From Dendrocalamus latiflorus (taxonomy: Eukaryota > Streptophyta > Magnoliopsida > Poales > Poaceae), in NCBI GenBank assembly GCA_017311315.1, contig CM029632.1:15092075-15156074 (forward strand): 64,000 nucleotides of DNA. Direction: 5' to 3'. The notes under the pieces are model-generated. The model was given only the letters and a program-made list of their open reading frames with translations. It was not told where the DNA came from and did not search any database. Position 1 is the first letter of the stretch. Each line of letters opens with the position of its first letter. Below, one piece after another: positions 45,201 to 57,719 of this stretch. Made by a program: the position numbers and the translations under genes.

Positions 45201-46844
45201 TTTGAGTTGAATTAAGGCCATGGTAAACCAAGCAAGGCAAGTCATCACTTTGATCATATTGATCCCACATTTTATGCAAATTTATATTCCTTTAAATTAC
45301 CAACTTGCATGCCTAATTTATTATGCAAATGTATGTCAAAGTTTAATGTAGCTACATGCCCATTTGCTGTTGTATTAAATTTAATATGCCATTCCTTGAC
45401 AGTTGAATCATTTAATCCTTGTCACCTTAGATATTAATGATAATCTTTGCTAGCTATAGAATACATTAAAATGCTATGCTAGTCCGGTCAAGCCCAGGGC
45501 GCTGGTCGTCCTGATCATCAATCTTTACAACAAAAGAACTTTATTTTGGGACAGTCATGGGATGTACGTGGCTGAGTATTTTGTTACAACTGTTTTATGC
45601 TTCTCAAAACCCTCAAAACCTGCTGTACCTGTCTGGGCGGTTGGTGAGAGTGGATGGTGCCGATGTCGCACGAGAACCCGTGGTTTGTGGTAAGAACCGC
45701 CTGGACAAATTAAGGACTGAATCTTGTGATGACCTCCTTGTGTAAAACAGTACAACCACAAGTCTATATGGGCACGACCTAGCTAATTAACTTGCAAAGG
45801 TTTAGTTAGATATCACCAGTGGAAAGTGGGTGCCAGGGCATACTGGTTTACTCACAGTGAGGCACAGGGATTTACTGTACTCATACGGCGCAAGAGGGGG
45901 CTTCTGACTGTGGTGGATTTAACCCTTCAGCGGTGAAACCTCAGCGGGTGGTGTCTGGCTAGACCGGAGTAAGGTAAAGGCTTTGTGATAACATTATCTG
46001 GGTCTCATGCCTAAGGAAGCATGTTGACTATTAAGATGATTTATCTCTTGTGGTGAAAGTGTACAACCTCTGCAGAGTTGAAAACTATTCGAATAGCCGT
46101 GCCCACGGTCAAGGGCGGACATAGGAACTTACTCGAGTTGGTTCTATTTCCAAAAACATTTGTGGATGGGGTAAAACTAGTCAGAGGGACGTACTCTGAG
46201 TTTTGAATTTTTCCTGGAGGGAAGTACTCCAGTGGTGAAAACTAGCATAGGTGGGGGTAACCATGCACTGTAAACGGTGGATGTAACCTGCACTTCTATT
46301 ATTATCGCATTCTCGCAATCAATTTCATAAAATCTGTTTCAGTTAAAATTGCTCAGTCTCAGGAGTTTTCCTACTTATTGTAATTCCCAAAACACTGCTT
46401 TTAGCAAATAAAATAGCCTCAAGCCTCCCTTGACAGCTTTGCATCTATTATTACTGCATCCTGTGTGGTGGCTTGCTGAGTATCATCGTACTCATTCTTG
46501 CTTAATTGCTACCATTCAGTTAGAAAGAACAGGAATGCCAAGCCCTGCGACGCTAAAAAGGGGTCGACAGAGCTGGAAGACGAAGAGGCCATGGACTAGG
46601 TCGCGAACCCCAGTTGGCTGCCTGTGGGCAAGTCCTGAGGGTCCCACCTGTGTGGAGTTTCCGCTGCTGCATTTTATTGATTTCGGCCTAACCGGCCCAT
46701 GGGTAAGTATTACTGTATTATTTAAGCTTCCGCATGATATGCTTTTGATATACAGTAATGTATCTGTGAGCACTATCTACTGATCCAGGGAATAGTGCGG
46801 TGAAATCACAGAGGATCTGGGTTTTGCTAACCCGGGGTCCGACA
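42220..46844 (+). repeat. LTR 1 (4625 bp)
   Basis: Direct copy of the other two LTRs. A GC-rich block occupies about 42690-43880; a TATA-like GGTTATAAATAAA follows at 43961. The 3' third has text typical of Tekay-like U5 regions (CAACCTCTGCAGAGTTG, ATTCGAATAGCCGTG). Against LTR 3 I see seven substitutions, at 42301, 43458, 43493, 43717, 43774, 46551 and 46663. Confidence 0.95.
42690..43880 (+). other. GC-rich island within LTR 1
   Basis: About 1.2 kb of C/G-rich DNA within an otherwise AT-rich LTR. It holds Pro/Ser-rich open frames on plus (43025-43531, 168 codons; 43531-43908, 125 codons) and Arg/Gly-rich frames on minus. The same frames recur in LTRs 2 and 3. No domain is recognisable, and overlapping frames on both strands suggest composition rather than coding. 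It is likely the regulatory U3 part (inference). Confidence 0.5.
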
Positions 46845-46848
46845 GAGC

Positions 46849-46860
46849 TGGTATCAGAGC
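46849..46860 (+). other. Primer binding site, internal region 1
   Basis: TGGTATCAGAGC, four bases after the LTR end, matches the complement of the 3' end of initiator tRNA-Met. Confidence 0.9.
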
Positions 46861-47339
46861 ATATCGACTGTAGGTCGCAACCTCAGTTAGCATGGCCGTT
46901 AGTTCTATGACTAGAATTATTTGTTTAAAAATCTAAGTTATAAAATATAAGTAGTATTACTACTCGTATCCCTCTTAGATGATTCCCTCTCATCTACTTG
47001 CTGCCCTGGCCATTTTCAGCTCCAAGGCTCTCTTATCCCGAATTCAACTAACACGTACCTGAATTCTCTTCTGAAAAACTACCTTGGGCCAGAATCATAA
47101 AATCTATATGAGTTTTATTTGCGGAAGTTGTTTATCCTTGGAAGATTAAATCGTCAAAATTAATTTCAAAGCTTATTTCCAGGCTCATTTCAGCAAACCT
47201 AAGCTTCCAAGGAAAAGTTTTCCCAAAATTTAACCCTCTGCCAATTTAGTCTATGGAGTTGCTTTGATATCTCAGATATTGGTGTAAATCTTGGTGGATT
47301 CATGTTAATCATCAAAGAAGATCAATATTGTGAATTTTA

Positions 47340-47720
47340 AGATGAAAAATAAGCGAATCAATTTGGGCGGTTGACTTGGCTACCCGGGTGAACCAATTTG
47401 AATTATGGAACTGACCAAATGGATAGATCAGTTAACATGATTGGTTAAAATGGGTGAACCAACTTAATGATCGGATCGATAGAATGTACAGACAGGTTTA
47501 GACGATTGGAGTGGTTAAGATGGGTTGACCAATTCAAATGATTAGATTGGCTAAATATGTCGACCCAATGTAAAAGGACTGGATTGGCTAAAATGATCGG
47601 ATTGGTTAAATAAAGGGAGTAATATCAATGATTAAATTGACTAAATGAGTGGATCAACTCAAAAAATTGGATTGGCTAAAATAATTGGATCAATGGAATT
47701 TTAGAACAATGGGAAGTATA
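47340..47720 (+). repeat. Degenerate tandem repeat, GATTGGCTAAA type
   Basis: Ten or so degenerate copies of a roughly 30-bp unit with (G)ATTGG(C/T)TAAA and a GGGTGAACCAA- or TGGATCAA-like word. The same block recurs in internal region 2. Confidence 0.65.
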
Positions 47721-47999
47721 ATTACAATTGTTAGATTGTAGCTTTAATAAACAATATGACCCAAGGTGGATGTTTGCATTGGTGGGATAAGGGGATATAG
47801 CTGACTACTGGGTGGATTATTGAAAATTTTGAGGAAACCAGGAGAGGTAATAATACCCCTCAATTTATATATTTGAGCAATAATCTTATTTCCGGTGGAC
47901 GTTTATGACGACGACGTCGCTTGGAAGAGAATTGTAGATATTAAGACTGATCACCTGGTACACGGATTATGAGTATACATCAGTGGAGGGAAGGATTAG

Positions 48000-48240
48000 A
48001 TTATAATACAAATGTTACTGGTGGATTGAAATGTTGGAACCATGATACAAACGTCACTGGTGGATTTAAAATGTAGAAGATGTAAATGGTACCAGTGGAT
48101 TTAAAATATGGAAATATTGAAACCCTAATACGGATGATACTGGTGGCTTTAGTATGAAAAAGATGTCGAATGGTGCTGGTGTACTTAAAAAGTGCTAATA
48201 TTGACATCCTGATACAAACAGGTACGGGTGGATTTAAAGG
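48000..48240 (+). repeat. Degenerate tandem repeat, ACTGGTGGATTTAAA type
   Basis: About five units with period near 50 bp, each with ACTGGTGGATTTAAA or a variant, often preceded by GATACAAA and followed by ATGTAGAAG or ATGGAAAT. Also present in internal region 2. Confidence 0.7.
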
Positions 48241-49342
48241 TAAAGAATATGAGGATAACGTTCAGGTAAATAGTCGAATGAGATTGATGACTAATGAACC
48301 CAAGACTGGATTTATAATTTTTATAAGAAAAGGGAGATCCATTTGGGGAATCAGTAATCCTGATTTGAAAAATGAAACCATAGATGATACCTTGGAAGTT
48401 ATATAATTTGTGCATCAGATAAGTGATAACACTCACTGTTTGAAGTATTAGACACCAGTTGTGCGGTGACTAATCAATGGAAGAGGATACCCTAGAATCA
48501 ATCAAGTACACGCAAGATTCACAAGGCCTTGGATTAATAAGCCTAAGAACAGAAAGATTATGGGAGTAAACTGACCTGTTGATATTGTGATATTGGAGGA
48601 TGCTAGGATACCTTTGCAACAAAAAGGGTATTTTAAAAGTTCCAGTATTTTAAAGCCCTTTCTGAAAAATCAATCTTGATTATAGAACTTTGTTTTCAAA
48701 TTAATAAAGAGAAGCGTGAGCTTTGCTGCCAAATCACTTCTTAACCCCTTTCCTTGTGCTATTTCCGTCTGCAAAAAAAAAGGAATTGGGTTTTCCCTAT
48801 TTCCTTTCCCTCAATTCAAAGGTTTAAGTTCGAAGACGTCGAGAATACTCGTGGAGATTTGGTGGCATCGCTTCAGCAAACTTAGTTTTAAGAACCCTGT
48901 GTCTTCTTACGTGTGTCTCTGTGCATAGACGTTGCTTGATCAAAAAGATTTTTGTTGGCCCTGTGCACTACCTTCTTGCCCTCGGGCGTCGTATTTTGTA
49001 GTCGCAGGAAAAGCGTGCTTACAAAAGCTTGGTTTTTCTGTGTGGCTGGTGTACTGCCCCAGTTTCTGGGTGTGCACTCCTTAGAATGGGTTAGAATATC
49101 TCATTCCCGTAGTCTTTTGCGCATCTCATGCTAATTCCCCCTCACCTTATTGCTGTAAACCTCGTCAGGCCTGCAGGCAAGAGGTAGCAGATAGCCAAAC
49201 TAAGGTACTTAAGGCTCTGAAGTTAAAGAGGCAACATTTTTGAAAAAGACAACAACTAAAAGACCTTAACCCGCAAAAGGGTCAAGACACAAGTATTCCA
49301 TCTCACAGCAAAATCGCTGATACAGTCATCGCCAAGCAAGCA

Positions 49343-50211
49343 ATGGCCAAGAACAAGGCTAGAAGCAAGAAGAAGAAACCAGTAGCTCCTATTCGCTTTA
49401 GTCCCTACCACTCAACCAAGTATCCGCTCAAACCCACTCCGCAGAGATTGCTGAGAAGCAACCCTCACAATGGAAATAACAACGGCATGGCACCAAGCAA
49501 ACCTCGAAAAGACATTACTTGCTTCTATTGCCGAGATATTGGGCACCATGCTAACCATTGCCCCCAGAAGACGCAAGACAAAGGGGCCAACTGCTGTAAC
49601 CATGGACACCCAGGGCACCATATGAGAGACTGCCCACAACGGATATCGGACAATCAAGAAAAGAATGACGTCTCCAACAACCTCAGTTTTGAAAAAGGAA
49701 AGCCTGATCGCTCCAAGTGTGTCATCAAGAAACAAGCTGCCCGTGTCAAGATTCGGCTACTCGGTTCAGAAGATTTGTCAGCTACTACATGCGCTGGATG
49801 TCGCAATACAGGACGTAACAGCCAATCATGCCCTCCACTACGGCAGGTTACATGCTTTGCCTGTGGACAACCAGAGCACTACAGTTACAATTGCCAGCTT
49901 CGTACTGCCCTTGCTACAAGGAACACCATCTACCAGAAAGCTGCCTCAAGGATCTAGTGGCATGTACGCGATGTGGAGAAAAAGGGCACCGAGAAGACCA
50001 ATGCACTACAAACTGCCCCAACTGTGAGGAAGATCATCAACCTGGAGAATGCCCAACGCGCAAAGTCACGTGTTTTCTTTGTGAAGGACAGGATCATTGC
50101 CCCAAGGACTGCTACATGAACTTATTGCTAACCAAGGCTGCCAAGATACAAAAGCTGAGTCTCCAAATTACCATTAGACTCACAATGACCAAAGCCGATG
50201 AGCGCAATTAG
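49343..50211 (+). pseudogene. Poly-zinc-knuckle (Gag-like) protein gene, frameshifted, copy 1
   Basis: The first frame (49343-49957, 204 residues) has a basic start (MAKNKARSKKKK). It then carries four CCHC-type modules: a canonical one at 60-73, one with H in place of the second Cys at 84-97, one with Arg in place of His at 150-163, and a canonical one at 171-184. The second frame (to 50211) continues with a damaged module (CPCYKEHHLPESC) and three more: CTRCGEKGHREDQC, CPNCEEDHQPGEC (one residue short) and CFLCEGQDHCPKDC. One frame change near 49890-49910, at the start of module 5, separates them. No capsid-like domain precedes the modules. Such knuckles bind single-stranded nucleic acid; one or two are usual in retroelement Gag, eight is unusual and closer to cellular CNBP-type proteins. 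Confidence 0.75.
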
Positions 50212-50225
50212 TACCGGTCACTCGC

Positions 50226-50242
50226 CAGTTTAAGGGGGGTAG
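50226..50242 (+). other. Second purine tract, internal region 1
   Basis: CAGTTTAAGGGGGGTAG, identical over 17 bases to the terminal purine tract region at 50575-50591, lies 349 bp upstream of it and 14 bp after the zinc-knuckle frame ends. Confidence 0.75.
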
Positions 50243-50580
50243 CCAGAATGGACAAGGGGTGTTGGGACACCACGATGGAGGGCCACTGCCACCAGTCCAA
50301 GGTAAAGGGAAAGTCAACAACCAGCGTTGAAGAAACCACAAGTCCCAAAGATGTCGAGCAATGAAGGGAAGCCAACATCAAATTATCCAGAAGAGCAAGG
50401 TTCTCTCTGTGTGACATTTTTCTATGTGCTAACCCACTTTTGTGCAGCTTCCCTCCTTTCCGACAGCACCAAGAGCAGTGCGCGTAGTACCAAGCAGTAC
50501 CCTAGAACCCTTTTGCTAGCCAGCTTGTTCCCACCTACTTCTTTCCACTCCACCCGAATCTCGGGGACGAGATTCAGTTT

Positions 50581-50595
50581 AAGGGGGGTAGGATT
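50581..50595 (+). other. Terminal polypurine tract, internal region 1
   Basis: AAGGGGGGTAGGATT directly precedes LTR 2, the expected site of plus-strand priming. Confidence 0.85.
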
Positions 50596-53500
50596 TGTAA
50601 CATCCCAAATAGGGAATTACTGTAATTGCGAAAAGTGTAAAATCTTTTAATTGTTTTCTTGGGTTTTCCAAAAAAAATTTGGCGTTACTTGAATCTCTTA
50701 AATTGGATTTTCTTGCCGAAAGCCCGAGTAATAAAAATCCAAACCTTGGAATCCAGAACCAAGGTTGAAAATCAAATCGAGAAAATCCAAATCCCCTTGG
50801 AAACATTAATCTCAGATTTTAAATTTTAAATATGGCCATCCCGGGCCAACAATAGAAATCGAAAATCAATATGAAACCCTTCCATTCAAACTTTGTATCC
50901 GGCACTTCAAATTTGGAAAATTAAGATTTATTTTCCCCCAAATCCTGATGATCTCAAAAATTAAATGGTTGGATTCAAAAATCTAAACCTAGCTTTTAAA
51001 TTCAAAATCTACTCACAAATCCAAAATTAGAAATTCTTAAAATCATTAAACAAATTTTCTCGGGCCCAGCCCATTTCTTCCTTTCCCTCTCCCGGGCCAT
51101 TCTCTTCTCAGCACGCGCGGCCTCTCCTTTTCTCTGGCCCCAGCCCACCCGACCGCCTCTTCCTTCTTCCTCCTTGCTCCCTTGCTCCTCCTCCCTCTTC
51201 TCCTGTCGCGCCGAGCCAGCCCACTGCCTCCCCGCGCAGCTTCGCCCCGGCCCGGCCCGCGCCTCTCTCCGCCCCTGGTATTGCTTAACCCGCCACGTAC
51301 GCTCCCTACCACCGGCCTAGCTCCGCGCGCGCTGCTCCCTACCCCGGCGTTACTCCTCAGCGTCGCCTCCGCCCCGCGTTAATCCGCCTGCGCGTCTTCA
51401 ATGCCGGCATTATTGCCCCGAGCGCGCGCACGTCATTATAGCACCCCGAGCTCACCCCTTTCCCCACTTCTCCTTCTCCCTCAAACTGAGCTCAGCTCGG
51501 GCTGGCTTTGTGCGCGCCACCGGCCCTCTTCCCATTTCCGGCCATCTCCGGCAAGCCGCCCCGATTTGAGTGCATCACGGCGTGCGCCCGAGCGTCCACC
51601 ACCTCCCCTCGTCGTTAATCGGAGCGCCATCGCCCGAGCACGCCGCGCTCGCGTCTTCTCCGCCTCCGGCCGGCCACCGCCACTTCCAGCGCCGCCGCCT
51701 CCTCGGTCGCCCCCTGATCGATTCCTCGCGCTGGGAGCTTCCTCTCGGTGCGTTGGAGCTCCTCCGACCGCCGGCTTGAGCCCTCCTTCCCCGCAGCGAG
51801 CCACCCACGGGAGCCCTCCACCGCCGTCGCCCGCGCACGGTGCCAGGCCGCCTCGACCTCCCTCCGACCGCTTCGGACATCCTGGTGAGCTCCCTGTACC
51901 TCCCTAATGGTTAGGCTCACCCCCCCTCCTTTCCCCTTCCTCTCCGGCCACCGGCGCCCAACCGGCTCTGCCCCGCCGTCCGCTCCCCACTACCGCCAGC
52001 ACACTTTGGCTCCACCCCGGGCGGAGCCGATACCTCCTGGAGCATCCTCGTTGCCCGGGCAACCCCTTTCACCAGTCGCCGCCGCCTCCCCGGCCTTTCC
52101 TCTCCGGTGTCGCCGCCGCTGCCATGTCTCGGCCTCCCTCCTCTGTTTCTGCTGTCGCTGCCCCGCTCTGTTCTCAGCACAACCGACAGCCCCTTGTCTC
52201 TCTCTTGTGTATGACTTGTGGGCCCAGTCAGCCAAGTATACCCAAGAGCTTTTGCCTGCATGTCCCTCTGTGGTGATTGGCTAATTTGCAAAATAGGATT
52301 GTGCAGACGATCAAAGGAGCAAATCTGTGAACTAGGGGTTATAAATAAAAATGAGAATAAGGAATTATTCATGAGTTCATAATGAAAAGATATATGTAAA
52401 TAAGCTAAAAACTTAACATTGGCCAAACAAGATTAATAACTAAAACAAGTTCACGCATGGTCTGTTTTCAGATAACAAGAATTTGTGTGGATCCAATGGA
52501 TATTAATATTAGAAATCAAAAATGTGAAGCTAATTAGGAGATCATCTTTTATGAATTAAGGATAATATAAGTTGATCCTAAATAATTAAAGTTGCATATT
52601 TGAAGCTTTATAAGGATAATTCCAATACTCTCGAATGGCATCGAACAAATCGAACATTAATATCACATTCTGTTAAATACTCGAATGATCTAATTGGTAT
52701 CTTCCATCTCTCGATCCAAATTAAAATCCATTAATGTCAAACTAAGTAAATCAATTTAACAAGTTGTTTTTACCACATAAAATATCAACCCTAAATTGCT
52801 CATCTCTAGAATCATGTTATCTCTTATTAGTGTTCAAAATAATTATTGGTGAAATCCTCAATAATCACCTGTAAAATGCTAATATATAAATTGATGATTT
52901 CCTCGTCCAAAAATAATCGACCTTGCCCATAATAACAGCTGGTCAAAAGATTGAGCCCATACTTATATTCAGTTGTAACCTCAGAAAAGCATCATCACAT
53001 GAAATATCCAAGTTTCATTAAGTAATTAAAATTACCCATCCCCTGTAAGACTCCCGCATGATAAAATCACAAAGTCCTATTCCCTCTTTTCGATAACCTT
53101 CTCCATCTAACCATAAGTCTTGCCTGACTCATGGAACTTTCTTGATAAATGTAAGTCAGATAAAAAGTAAGTCGCCAAATAAAAGGTCGAGCCTCGCCTT
53201 TTCCCCAAAACCGGCTAGGTTTGGCCACTACCTTTTTCCAGAATGAATAAATGCCTGAAGTTACTTATTCATTCTGATCCTCGTTATCCTAAAATTTTCC
53301 CTCACGGTAGAGCTATTCAGACAACTCATTCTCTTACTTAAATCCAGCTACTGCTGTGTTCACGGCACGCTAATCCGAAATCTCTTTCTATACCCAAGTT
53401 GTAACAACTTTGCAATTTAAATTTAATCGGGCATTTATAATGTTTGGTTTTATTTGGTCTTTCTTTTCTTTGCTACGTATTAGAATCTGAAGACTCGACG

Positions 53501-55220
53501 AGGCGACGGATTCGAACAGTAAGACTGGGTAAAAGCGAGTGAGGGCCAGTAATTCAAAGTCACTGATTGGGAAGGCTTTGAGTTGAATTAAGGCCATGGT
53601 AAACCAAGCAAGGCAAGTCATCACTTTGATCATATTGATCCCACATTTTATGCAAATTTATATTCCTTTAAATTACCAACTTGCATGCCTAATTTATTAT
53701 GCAAATGTATGTCAAAGTTTAATGTAGCTACATGCCCATTTGCTGTTGTATTAAATTTAATATGCCATTCCTTGACAGTTGAATCATTTAATCCTTGTCA
53801 CCTTAGATATTAATGATAATCTTTGCTAGCTATAGAATACATTAAAATGCTATGCTAGTCCGGTCAAGCCCAGGGCGCTGGTCGTCCTGATCATCAATCT
53901 TTACAACAAAAGAACTTTATTTTGGGACAGTCATGGGATGTACGTGGCTGAGTATTTTGTTACAACTGTTTTATGCTTCTCAAAACCCTCAAAACCTGCT
54001 GTACCTGTCTGGGCGGTTGGTGAGAGTGGATGGTGCCGATGTCGCACGAGAACCCGTGGTTTGTGGTAAGAACCGCCTGGACAAATTAAGGACTGAATCT
54101 TGTGATGACCTCCTTGTGTAAAACAGTACAACCACAAGTCTATATGGGCACGACCTAGCTAATTAACTTGCAAAGGTTTAGTTAGATATCACCAGTGGAA
54201 AGTGGGTGCCAGGGCATACTGGTTTACTCACAGTGAGGCACAGGGATTTACTGTACTCATACGGCGCAAGAGGGGGCTTCTGACTGTGGTGGATTTAACC
54301 CTTCAGCGGTGAAACCTCAGCGGGTGGTGTCTGGCTAGACCGGAGTAAGGTAAAGGCTTTGTGATAACATTATCTGGGTCTCATGCCTAAGGAAGCATGT
54401 TGACTATTAAGATGATTTATCTCTTGTGGTGAAAGTGTACAACCTCTGCAGAGTTGAAAACTATTCGAATAGCCGTGCCCACGGTCAAGGGCGGACATAG
54501 GAACTTACTCGAGTTGGTTCTATTTCCAAAAACATTTGTGGATGGGGTAAAACTAGTCAGAGGGACGTACTCTGAGTTTTGAATTTTTCCTGGAGGGAAG
54601 TACTCCAGTGGTGAAAACTAGCATAGGTGGGGGTAACCATGCACTGTAAACGGTGGATGTAACCTGCACTTCTATTATTATCGCATTCTCGCAATCAATT
54701 TCATAAAATCTGTTTCAGTTAAAATTGCTCAGTCTCAGGAGTTTTCCTACTTATTGTAATTCCCAAAACACTGCTTTTAGCAAATAAAATAGCCTCAAGC
54801 CTCCCTTGACAGCTTTGCATCTATTATTACTGCATCCTGTGTGGTGGCTTGCTGAGTATCATCGTACTCATTCTTGCTTAATTGCTACCATTCAGTTAGA
54901 AAGAACAGGAATGCCAAGCCCTGCGACGCTAAAAAGGGGTCGACAGAGCTGGAAGACGAAGAGGCCATGGACTAGGTCGCGAACCCCAGTTGGCTGCCTG
55001 TGGGCAAGTCCTGAGGGTCCCACCTGTGTGGAGTTTCCGCTGCTGCATTTTATTGATTTCGGCCTAACCGGCCCATGGGTAAGTATTACTGTATTATTTA
55101 AGCTTCCGCATGATATGCTTTTGATATACAGTAATGTATCTGTGAGCACTATCTACTGATCCAGGGAATAGTGCGGTGAAATCACAGAGGATCTGGGTTT
55201 TGCTAACCCGGGGTCCGACA
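50596..55220 (+). repeat. LTR 2 (4625 bp), hybrid
   Basis: At the four variable sites in its 5' part (50677, 51834, 51869, 52093) it carries the LTR 3 base. At the three downstream sites (52150, 54927, 55039) it carries the LTR 1 base. I saw no base private to it. This is the expected product of crossing over between an LTR 3-type and an LTR 1-type copy. The GC-rich block is at about 51066-52256. Confidence 0.93.
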
Positions 55221-55224
55221 GAGC

Positions 55225-55236
55225 TGGTATCAGAGC
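55225..55236 (+). other. Primer binding site, internal region 2
   Basis: TGGTATCAGAGC four bases after the end of LTR 2. Confidence 0.9.
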
Positions 55237-57719
55237 ATATCGACTGTAGGTCGCAACCTCAGTTAGCATGGCCGTTAGTTCTATGACTAGAATTATTTGT
55301 TTAAAAATCTAAGTTATAAAATATAAGTAGTATTACTACTCGTATCCCTCTTAGATGATTCCCTCTCATCTACTTGCTGCCCTGGCCATTTTCAGCTCCA
55401 AGGCTCTCTTATCCCGAATTCAACTAACACGTACCTGAATTCTCTTCTGAAAAACTACCTTGGGCCAGAATCATAAAATCTATATGAGTTTTATTTGCGG
55501 AAGTTGTTTATCCTTGGAAGATTAAATCGTCAAAATTAATTTCAAAGCTTATTTCCAGGCTCATTTCAGCAAACCTAAGCTTCCAAGGAAAAGTTTTCCC
55601 AAAATTTAACCCTCTGCCAATTTAGTCTATGGAGTTGCTTTGATATCTCAGATATTGGTGTAAATCTTGGTGGATTCATGTCAATCATCAAAGAAGATCA
55701 ATATTGTGAATTTTAAGATGAAAAATAAGCGAATCAATTTGGGCGGTTGACTTGGCTACCCGGGTGAACCAATTTGAATTATGGAACTGACCAAATGGAT
55801 AGATCAGTTAACATGATTGGTTAAAATGGGTGAACCAACTTAATGATCGGATCGATAGAATGTACAGACAGGTTTAGACGATTGGAGTGGTTAAGATGGG
55901 TTGACCAATTCAAATGATTAGATTGGCTAAATATGTCGACCCAATGTAAAAGGACTGGATTGGCTAAAATGATCGGATTGGTTAAATAAAGGGAGTAATA
56001 TCAATGATTAAATTGACTAAATGAGTGGATCAACTCAAAAAATTGGATTGGCTAAAATAATTGGATCAATGGAATTTTAGAACAATGGGAAGTATAATTA
56101 CAATTGTTAGATTGTAGCTTTAATAAACAATATGACCCAAGGTGGATGTTTGCATTGGTGGGATAAGGGGATATAGCTGACTACTGGGTGGATTATTGAA
56201 AATTTTGAGGAAACCAGGAGAGGTAATAATACCCCTCAATTTATATATTTGAGCAATAATCTTATTTCCGGTGGACGTTTATGACGACGACGTCGCTTGG
56301 AAGAGAATTGTAGATATTAAGACTGATCACCTGGTACACGGATTATGAGTATACATCAGTGGAGGGAAGGATTAGATTATAATACAAATGTTACTGGTGG
56401 ATTGAAATGTTGGAACCATGATACAAACGTCACTGGTGGATTTAAAATGTAGAAGATGTAAATGGTACCAGTGGATTTAAAATATGGAAATATTGAAACC
56501 CTAATACGGATGATACTGGTGGCTTTAGTATGAAAAAGATGTCGAATGGTGCTGGTGTACTTAAAAAGTGCTAATATTGACATCCTGATACAAACAGGTA
56601 CGGGTGGATTTAAAGGTAAAGAATATGAGGATAACGTTCAGGTAAATAGTCGAATGAGATTGATGACTAATGAACCCAAGACTGGATTTATAATTTTTAT
56701 AAGAAAAGGGAGATCCATTTGGGGAATCAGTAATCCTGATTTGAAAAATGAAACCATAGATGATACCTTGGAAGTTATATAATTTGTGCATCAGATAAGT
56801 GATAACACTCACTGTTTGAAGTATTAGACACCAGTTGTGCGGTGACTAATCAATGGAAGAGGATACCCTAGAATCAATCAAGTACACGCAAGATTCACAA
56901 GGCCTTGGATTAATAAGCCTAAGAACAGAAAGATTATGGGAGTAAACTGACCTGTTGATATTGTGATATTGGAGGATGCTAGGATACCTTTGCAACAAAA
57001 AGGGTATTTTAAAAGTTCCAGTATTTTAAAGCCCTTTCTGAAAAATCAATCTTGATTATAGAACTTTGTTTTCAAATTAATAAAGAGAAGCGTGAGCTTT
57101 GCTGCCAAATCACTTCTTAACCCCTTTCCTTGTGCTATTTCCGTCTGCAAAAAAAAAAGGAATTGGGTTTTCCCTATTTCCTTTCCCTCAATTCAAAGGT
57201 TTAAGTTCGAAGACGTCGAGAATACTCGTGGAGATTTGGTGGCATCGCTTCAGCAAACTTAGTTTTAAGAACCCTGTGTCTTCTTACGTGTGTCTCTGTG
57301 CATAGACGTTGCTTGATCAAAAAGATTTTTGTTGGCCCTGTGCACTACCTTCTTGCCCTCGGGCGTCGTATTTTGTAGTCGCAGGAAAAGCGTGCTTACA
57401 AAAGCTTGGTTTTTCTGTGTGGCTGGTGTACTGCCCCAGTTTCTGGGTGTGCACTCCTTAGAATGGGTTAGAATATCTCATTCCCGTAGTCTTTTGCGCA
57501 TCTCATGCTAATTCCCCCTCACCTTATTGCTGTAAACCTCGTCAGGCCTGCAGGCAAGAGGTAGCAGATAGCCAAACTAAGGTACTTAAGGCTCTGAAGT
57601 TAAAGAGGCAACATTTTTGAAAAAGACAACAACTAAAAGACCTTAACCCGCAAAAGGGTCAAGACACAAGTATTCCATCTCACAGCAAAATCGCTGATAC
57701 AGTCATCGCCAAGCAAGCA

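Larger units (their letters stand above)
46845..50595 (+). other. Internal region 1
   Basis: 3751 bp between LTR 1 and LTR 2. Order: primer site, about 2.4 kb without intact genes but with degenerate repeats, the zinc-knuckle frames, a first purine tract, about 350 bp, and the terminal purine tract. It is near-identical to internal region 2: I see one substitution (T at 47306, C at 55682) and one A fewer in a poly(A) run near 48773. Confidence 0.9.
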
